Assembly: GCA_016647705.1 (NCBI GenBank)
Contig: CM028335.1
Location: 13,475,905 to 13,539,904, forward strand
From: Eucommia ulmoides
Lineage: Eukaryota > Streptophyta > Magnoliopsida > Garryales > Eucommiaceae
Length of the DNA stretch: 64,000 nucleotides
Reading direction: 5' to 3'
The notes beneath the pieces are model-generated. The model worked only from the letters and a program-made list of their open reading frames with translations. It was not told where the DNA came from and searched no databases. Made by a program: the position numbers and the translations under genes. Within the stretch, counting starts at the first letter, position 1, and the number at the start of each line of letters is the position of its first letter. This document shows positions 58,150 through 64,000 of this stretch, piece by piece.

Positions 58150-58675
58150 GAAGGACTCCAGACACAATACCAAGCCTAAATCGTTCCAGGCTCTAATAAA
58201 AGATAGGATAGGATTCTCACAGGTGATGTGGGTAAATATGCTAAGGAAAACGTAACACATATTTTTGAAACACTAAACACTTTATTTCATAAATATATAG
58301 CAAACTTTCCTTTAGAAAGAGGTTTACAGACACATTTCTTACAAGAAAATTCAAAGGTAGGTTGTTACGCTCTATCTCATTTAAAGTTTGAGTTCGTTTA
58401 TATACACAGGGGCCTCAAATTACATTTCAATTTTATAAGGTAAGGGATAAGGTTAGTACAACCTTTATCTGAAAGCAGATGCAAATTTTTTAAAAAGTAA
58501 ATAGTAGCACAGTGTCGAAACAGTAGCATGACAGTGTTGATACAGTAGCGCCGACGTATTTGGACAAGCATAGTAACATGTCTCGTGAATTAACAGTTAC
58601 CGACATGTGGGTCCTCTTCTTGATCGGTATGTTTTAGCTCCTGATTTCAATCACGGGTGTCTACATTGAGCCGTT
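58150..58675 (-). promoter_or_regulatory. Viral promoter and polyadenylation region, minus-strand copy
   Basis: Minus strand: two and a half roughly 22-bp repeats of the GCTACTGTNTCRACACTGT kind (about 58500-58552), TATA box TATATAAAC at 58396-58404 and AATAAA at 58281-58286. The spacing matches the plus copy. The upstream repeats sit about 100 bp before the TATA, where caulimovirid enhancers lie. Confidence 0.65.
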
Positions 58676-59926
58676 TTACAGTACTAGTACCTCTTCATCA
58701 CTTTCACCATTGATGTCCGCCCAAGATATCTTCTTTTCAACAGTCTCTTTACAATAATCACAAGTCCCTTCTGCGTGTTTGAGCATTTGGCAAGTTAGTT
58801 TTTTAACAGTTGGGCTTGCCAAAAACTTCACCTTTTGTATCATTTCCAACCATTTTATAGCGGAAGTCTTTGCGGCACCATAAAATTGGCTGCACTCAGT
58901 GGTTAAAATTAGCAAGTTATCAGTGCTCATAGGGTAAACATACCCTTTGTCCCATTCGATGAATTTCCTCAGTTTTTTCTCCAAAACATAAAAACCTAAA
59001 GCCCTTCTTGTTACAATAAAATGTTCAACTTTACCATATTCTAGGAGATCTGGCATTTCTTTAAACACCTGATTAGGGTTATATTCTGGGATCAGGTTAG
59101 CACGATTTTTTGATAACTGGACAATATGATAGGCGTCGTGTCCTTTCTCAAGGGCAGCACTGAAGCATTTTATCATCTTGGTATGTTGGTTTCTTTGATC
59201 ACGGAAGCTTTTGATAGCTTCTTGCACCCTCTTTGGCAATCCTCTCTCAGCACTGGTCCTTGGGTCAGAGATAATAAAATCTAAATATCCGAAATTGAAC
59301 ATTTTTTCTATTTCGTCAGCAGGGGTTTCGGGTAAGCAGGCCATTCTAGGGTATCTACCTTCATGAAAATGGTAGATAGCAAAACTTTCATCTATTCGAA
59401 TTTGATAAGCAACCTTGAGATTATCGATGTAATTTTGATAAAAAATTTCATTTAGACATTTGAGCATGTTGCTTTTGGCCTTAGAGGAAGAGGAAGCTAC
59501 TTCAACAAATTTCTTTTCTAGAACAACAGGATTTTGTGGGGGTTTTATCAAAGGGACAAATTTTTTAACAGAAGAGCTAGGAACCGTAAGGGTTTCCTTT
59601 GCTTTCTTTATTTGATCAACATATTGATTGGGAGAGCGGATAAGAGTGACATTTTGCAGATCATCAATGATTTGACCTATTGGAGTTTTGGAATTTTCAA
59701 CATCGATTTTTAGAGCATCAATTTTTGGAGCACTGGATGAACAATCATCATTTTTAACACTGGAGACTTGGCCTTCCGTTTCTTTTTGTCTTTTAGCACT
59801 TTTGCTTTTGTACAAATGGATCAGTTCCTCAACCGCACTCAAGAAATAGTGTCCTTGCGAACAATATTTCTCAATTGACTCTACAACACTCAAAGGGATC
59901 TCGATTGAGATCTCGTCAGTTTTCAT
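58676..59926 (-). CDS. Viral transactivator/viroplasmin, frame looks whole
   Basis: 416 codons, uninterrupted, in the usual size range of caulimovirid transactivators. I chose the Met of MKTDEISIEIPL as start because the other copies share it and the sequence before it belongs to the end of RNase H. Layout: an acidic/Ser-rich N-terminal third (residues 1-170, with ENSKTPIGQIIDDLQNVTLI), a conserved core (about 185-270: QIRIDESFAIYHFHEGRYPR, FNFGYLDFI), then a C-terminal region with CDYCKETVEKK at about 390. The protein would stimulate reinitiation on polycistronic viral RNA and build inclusion bodies in the cytoplasm. Surrounding genes of this unit are broken, so this is an old virus gene, not a host gene. 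Confidence 0.8.
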   Translation of the reverse strand: MKTDEISIEIPLSVVESIEKYCSQGHYFLSAVEELIHLYKSKSAKRQKETEGQVSSVKNDDCSSSAPKIDALKIDVENSKTPIGQIIDDLQNVTLIRSPNQYVDQIKKAKETLTVPSSSVKKFVPLIKPPQNPVVLEKKFVEVASSSSKAKSNMLKCLNEIFYQNYIDNLKVAYQIRIDESFAIYHFHEGRYPRMACLPETPADEIEKMFNFGYLDFIISDPRTSAERGLPKRVQEAIKSFRDQRNQHTKMIKCFSAALEKGHDAYHIVQLSKNRANLIPEYNPNQVFKEMPDLLEYGKVEHFIVTRRALGFYVLEKKLRKFIEWDKGYVYPMSTDNLLILTTECSQFYGAAKTSAIKWLEMIQKVKFLASPTVKKLTCQMLKHAEGTCDYCKETVEKKISWADINGESDEEVLVL

Positions 59927-61240
59927 AACCTTCCCTGGATAAAAAGTAAGCAAGAATATTTTGTTTACCACTTCGATGAATAACATCAAAATTATAATGT
60001 TGGAAAAAAGTTTTTCACCCATTCATTTTATTATATTCAGGACTAGTTGGTAATTCATTAAATATAAATCCTTTAACTTGGGTATTATCTGTAATAACTG
60101 TAAACTTTTTTGGAATAAGGAAATATCTAAATTTTTCGATTCCCTTTTTTATAGAGAGTAATTCTTTAAGATTGCTATGGTAACGTTGTTGTGTTTCAGT
60201 AAATGTTCCGCTGGTATATCTACAAATTTTTCCAGTAGCAGTTTTTAGAATAGCACCCAGTAGGTATTAGAAGCATCTGTTTCTAGGATTAAGTCATCTT
60301 CATCAGAAGGTAGAGTTAATCTAGGTAAATAAGTAGTAAGACTTTTAATTTCTTATATCTTGTTAGAAAGTTCTTCTGTCCACTCAAATTTAACACCTTT
60401 TTTCAATAGTCTTTGGAAGGGTTGTCTATGCCTAGTTAGTCCTTCAATAAATGTTTCAGCATAGTTCAAAACTCCTAGAAATCTTTGAAATTGTTTTTTA
60501 TCTTTAAGATTATCAGGGAAAGCAATAATCTTTTCACAGATATGGGGTTGCATTTCAATTTCTATGGCATCAATTATTAGTCCCAAAAATTCTATTTTAT
60601 GCTTTCCTATTTCAGCTTTCTTGTTGGATAACAGGATTCCTCGTTCTTGACATTGGTCTGCAAAAACATTAAGATGTTTTAAATGATCTTTTTCATTTTT
60701 TGAGAATATAAGTATATCATCAACATATACAATATAGAAATCAGACATCTTACCAAATACTTTGTCCATCCTTCGTTGGAATATTTGAGGAGCATTTTTT
60801 AAATCGAACGGCATAACTAGCCATTCATAATGGCCATTGGGTGTACTAAAAGCAGTTAATGGAACAAATTCTTTTGTTAATTTTATTTGCCAAAATCCAC
60901 TCTTACAGTCAAATTTTGAGAAAACCTTTTTACCCTTGGTTCTATTAATTAAGCTTTCTTTATGAGGTAGAAAATATCCATCAAATTTAGATTTTTCATT
61001 AAATTTTTTTTATAGTTAACCACCATTCTAGCTTTTCCACGTTTTATTTCAGAATGATTCCTAACCATAAAGGCAGGACTCGTGTGAGGACTTTTGCTTT
61101 CTCGTATTAGCTTTAGATTTAGCAATTCTTGGATTTGTTCATCAAATTCTTTGATATCATCTTCAGAATATCTCATAGGTCTTACTCGGATTATATCAGT
61201 AGGATTGATTAATTCTATGATAGCATATGTCTTATCAATG
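59927..61240 (-). pseudogene. Viral reverse transcriptase and RNase H (fossil)
   Basis: RT at about 60353-61240: RYSEDDIKEFDEQIQELLNL and LIRESKSPHTSPAFMV start, MPFDLKNAPQIFQRRMDKVF, catalytic box FYIVYVDDILIFSKNEKDH, and IEFLGLIID with LGVLNYAETFI in the thumb. RNase H at about 59930-60345, matching the plus copy. The RT copies packaged pregenomic RNA into DNA. Downstream is the transactivator; upstream is the protease region. Broken in several places. Confidence 0.87.
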
Positions 61241-61399
61241 TCCCATAAAGCGGTTGGATTTTCACCAAAATTATTTGTAAGTTTTTCAAAAATATCATTT
61301 GCGCAGAGATAAATATCATCACATTTTTGCGTATAAACAATGTTTATGTTGGTAAGGCGCCGTAATTTTATCCAGTGTGAGCAAGGTGTTAAAAATTCA

Positions 61400-61740
61400 A
61401 CAAGTTTTTGAGTAAAGTAAGTTTTCTTGAAAAATCTTAAGAAATTGTTTCCTAACAGCATTAATACTCCCATTGTATTTTGTTGATATATTAGTGGGAT
61501 TCGAATATATCGATCACCAAATAGTATTACTATGTTTGTAGCAATGATATTTAAGTCTAAAGGTTTGCCTTCAAAGCCTTTGGCTTTTATGGTTAATTTT
61601 TTAGTCTTTTTCCACATCTTATAAGGTAACACGTTTTTATTCATTAAACAAATATTGGCACCTGTGTCTGAGAGACATGGTATATAAACAATGTTACTGT
61701 TGATAACAACTCCTATTTTAAAGAATATAGGATTTCTCAT
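61400..61740 (-). pseudogene. Second retropepsin-like domain, adjacent to RT (fossil)
   Basis: Residues FFKIGVVINSNIVYIPCLSD then TGANICLMNKNVLPYKMW, followed about 70 residues on by MGVLMLLGNNFLRFF. DTGA supplies the catalytic Asp and (I/L)LG the second half of the fold. This is the place of the usual caulimovirid protease, just upstream of RT. The same unit holds another such domain at about 61800-62110. Confidence 0.75.
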
Positions 61741-61799
61741 ATGATCTTTGGAGCATGTACTTCTTCGTTTCCTATGGTAAGCATTACTGCATTATACAA

Positions 61800-62110
61800 A
61801 ATTTTATAAGGGTAGCAGTGGTCAAGAAATTTTTTTCCAAGTAGTTATTCCATTTTTTCATCTTTATCTAAATGTATAGAGAATAACAATTCTTTGTTCC
61901 CAATTATTAAAGGAATATCGGCGGTATGTGTTATTGTATGTTTAAATCCATTAAGATCTTTATAAACATAGGTTTCTTTTAGCATGTTTCTAGGCATTTC
62001 ATCAGATATTTTGTAAGGAGATATGTGACTGACAGATGCACCAGTATCTATTAGAGCTTCAACTTCTTTGAGATTACTTCCGTTAAAATATTTTACTTTG
62101 ATTTTGTAAA
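61800..62110 (-). pseudogene. First retropepsin-like domain (fossil)
   Basis: Residues VPIYKIKVKYFNGSNLKEVE then ALIDTGASVSHIS, TADIPLIIGNKELLFSIHL and, farther on, LLGKKFLDHCYP-like text: a full retropepsin outline with its own DTGA. It follows the movement-protein region and precedes the second domain by less than 100 residues. Confidence 0.7.
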
Positions 62111-62119
62111 TCGGAACGT

Positions 62120-63045
62120 CAACTTTCTTTTCTATCTTACGTCTATCTATAGAACATTCTCCTATTTCTCCACCAGTTATTTTTAATGAAGAAATCCTTT
62201 TAATTTTACCAAAGTTGTTTGTATCATCGAAATCAGGTTGTATTCTTCTAGTTTTTCCAGAGTTATTAACATTGGATAATCTAGCAATATTAAGATCAGG
62301 TTTTTTGTTGATGTTCAATTTCCAATCAGCAAGCAAATCAATTTCTTGTATTGAATCGGGTCTATAGATGTTAGCAAATGGTTCGAACACCTTATCAATT
62401 TCGATAAATTCATGTTTTATGAATTTGTCGCTATGATGGCTGTTACTTAGGAAGTAACCAACATGATACATTATAGAATAAGGAAATCTTCCTTCTTCCA
62501 TAAAGTCCTTTCTGGCACATTCATGAGCAAGACTAAATATCTCATTTATTCTTGATTCATGTATGCTAACAACGTATTTTGGATAGACTTTTATTCCTAG
62601 TATTCATTGACTAAGGTTTTCATGAACAAGGCCTAGTAGGGAATTAGTTCTATCAAATATTCTATTGTCTAGAACAACGGCTTTTATGGGGAAATTAATT
62701 CCTTCTCTAAAGTAGGCTTTTAAAACAATTTGTATTCCACCAACGTGTATATATCCGATTTTGTCTTTATCTTTTCCTAATTTTTCTAACTGTCTATTAA
62801 TCATGTTTCTACTAATAAGTGGGATGTTAATTTTTCCTTTTGATTCCTCAGTATTAAGGGTGGCTTCGAATTGACATTTTTCGTAATAGCAAATATTTTT
62901 TCTATTAAATTTGTCCAGATTTTTTTTCTCGAAATAACTCATTATTTCCAAAAGTTCCAACTTTACTAAGAAATTTTTGGTTAATAATTGCTTCGGCTCT
63001 ATAATCGCCCTTATTTTCACCAGTATTTACTGAAATGTCAAGATT
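62120..63045 (-). pseudogene. Viral movement protein region (fossil)
   Basis: 30K-superfamily look: MINRQLEKLGKDKDKIGYIH, VGGIQIVLKAYFREGINFPI and KAVVLDNRIFDRTNSLLGLV contain the beta-strands and the conserved Asp (LDNR). A second part (62.1-62.5 kb) has FPYSIMYHVGYFLSNSHHSD. These proteins modify plasmodesmata for cell-to-cell spread. The region lies between coat protein and protease. Broken. Confidence 0.78.
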
Positions 63046-64000
63046 AACACTCGTACTCACTTCCTGATTCATCACTAGTTTCTTCGAGATAAAAAATTTC
63101 TTCTTTAGTTTCAATATCAAAAATATTATTTGTTTCACTGATATATGACTCATCTTGTTCTAAGAACATTTTTATTTTAGCATTTTGTCTGTTTTTTATA
63201 TTAGGACATTCATTTGCATAATGACCTATTTCTTTGCGCACCTATCATTTACAGTTGTTTGTTGTCTTTTCTTGAGCAGTCTTTATTCCTGGTCGAGATT
63301 TAGGATTTTTATTAAATCTTCTTTTAAAGAATCTTTTTGATTTAAAAGGGGTCCTTAGTCTAAAGTTCCTTTTAAATGTCTTTTTTAATTTATATTTATT
63401 TATTTTAAATAGCTTTTTATTTTGTTTAGGAAATATATCAGCACATCCAAATTTCTTGGGAGCCTCGGATTGATTATCACAACAAAGTCCTAATTGATAG
63501 TCTTTTTTATATAATTCAACATTTTTAGCAGCAACACACCACATGCCTATTTGTCTTTGGGCATATTCCATTCTTGTTCCTAAAGAGTCTTCCATTTGCC
63601 AGTTAGGTATAGACTTATAACTTATTATCAATTCTCTAGCATATTGGGCAGGTAACTTGGTAAAATACATGTCCAAATAAACTTGTTGCTCGTAGGAGTT
63701 AAAATCAGCTTTGTAATAGTGTTTCGCAAATTCATTAGTGTATATTTCAAAATAGCACATGTTGCAAATTCTCATGTTTATTAGATGATTTATAACATTT
63801 ATTCTATTTTTTCTTTTAACTTCTTCAGCATTTCTATCCCAGAATTGTCCTAAGAATTCTTTTCTAATAGCACTTTCAAATCTTCCAATAACTTTTGCAG
63901 CATCACCGTCTTCACTAGCAGTATCTAGATTTACAGTAACAACTCCAATTCTTATACTGTTTTTAGCATGAATACCTAAATTAGTCCACCAATTACCAAC
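63046..64000 (-). pseudogene. Viral coat protein with zinc knuckle, cut by window edge (fossil)
   Basis: The frame is open from the window edge: NWWTNLGIHAKNSIRIGVV, FLGQFWDRNAEEVKRKNRIN, then MRICNMCYFEIYTNEFAKHY and YLDMYFTKLPAQYARELI. A Lys/Arg-rich tail follows (FKRNFRLRTPFKSKRFFKRR, nucleic-acid binding and probably a nuclear signal). Next are a zinc-knuckle region (IGHYANECPN near 63200) and an acidic end (DESYISETNNIFDIETKE). This is the typical caulimovirid capsid plan. The N-terminus lies beyond 64000. Confidence 0.8.

Larger units (their letters stand above)
58143..60365 (-). repeat. Right arm of a 2.2-kb inverted repeat of viral DNA
   Basis: Reverse complement of 55000-57229. It carries promoter/polyadenylation region, transactivator and RNase H of the minus-strand unit, which then continues to the window edge. 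Confidence 0.88.
52300..64000. mobile_element. Endogenous Caulimoviridae cluster (Solendovirus/Cavemovirus-like), runs off the window
   Basis: Integrated plant pararetrovirus DNA in several pieces: a minus-strand unit (58143 to beyond 64000: coat protein, movement protein, protease, RT, RNase H, transactivator), a plus-strand partial unit (about 55.0-58.14 kb: RNase H, transactivator, promoter, leader ORFs, primer site), and a scrambled block (about 52.3-55.0 kb). Coat protein upstream of movement protein, a separate transactivator gene and an initiator-Met primer site fit Solendovirus or Cavemovirus relatives. Copies differ from one another by about 5% by eye. There is no integrase and no LTR; such viruses integrate passively. 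The cluster as a whole is broken at many places. Confidence 0.85.

Noticed and set aside
58042-58260. Minus-strand 72-codon frame across the inverted-repeat junction
   Set aside because: It is opposite to leader ORF B and crosses the join, so it cannot be an original gene.

Overview
This is a gene-poor, AT-rich stretch of a plant nuclear genome, probably a eudicot. It looks like pericentromeric or other heterochromatic DNA. I found no convincing host protein-coding gene, rRNA or tRNA gene. Almost everything that can be named is a transposable element or an old integrated plant pararetrovirus, nested inside one another.

Region 1 (about 1.55-39.43 kb) is one decayed Ty3/gypsy element of the Tat type on the + strand. 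It has gag, protease, RT, two RNase H-like segments, integrase, an antisense ORF, 3' tandem repeats and a 3' LTR. Its own sequence is only about 10 kb; insertions spread it over about 38 kb. The insertions are: a Tekay/Del-type chromovirus with 2.5-kb LTRs (3901-13046, minus, target duplication ACAGG); a head-to-tail Athila-like unit, LTR-body-LTR-body (16095-24003); a solo LTR (25549-26984); a two-LTR Athila-like element (28329-35721, minus, target duplication CGTAC) that itself holds a solo LTR (32155-34043, target duplication CCTGT); a possible hAT-type MITE (36487-37229); and another solo LTR (37572-38976).

Region 2 (39.43-52.3 kb) is a patchwork: a LINE endonuclease fragment, degenerate LTR-like repeats, a Mutator-like element with terminal inverted repeats of about 300 bp and a 9-bp target duplication (42164-43769), a Ty1/copia integrase/RT fragment with LTR-like sequence, and a large-retrotransposon-derivative-like stretch with a minisatellite of about 76 bp (49.62-50.52 kb).

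Region 3 (about 52.3-64.0 kb, running off the right edge) is a cluster of endogenous Caulimoviridae sequence. Coat protein and movement protein lie ahead of protease, RT and RNase H, with a separate transactivator gene. This order fits the Solendovirus/Cavemovirus side of the family. One unit lies on the minus strand (58143 to beyond 64000) and one partial unit on the plus strand (about 55.0-58.14 kb). They form an inverted repeat with 2.2-kb arms, and the junction falls in the initiator-Met primer-binding site. Left of it is a scrambled block of short viral pieces. The most interesting signals are here: two paralogous small ORFs in the viral leader, two retropepsin-like domains in series, and rearrangement junctions at or near the primer site.

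The retroelement and virus sequences are treated as fossils. Domain borders are approximate and read by eye; percentages are rough eye counts.
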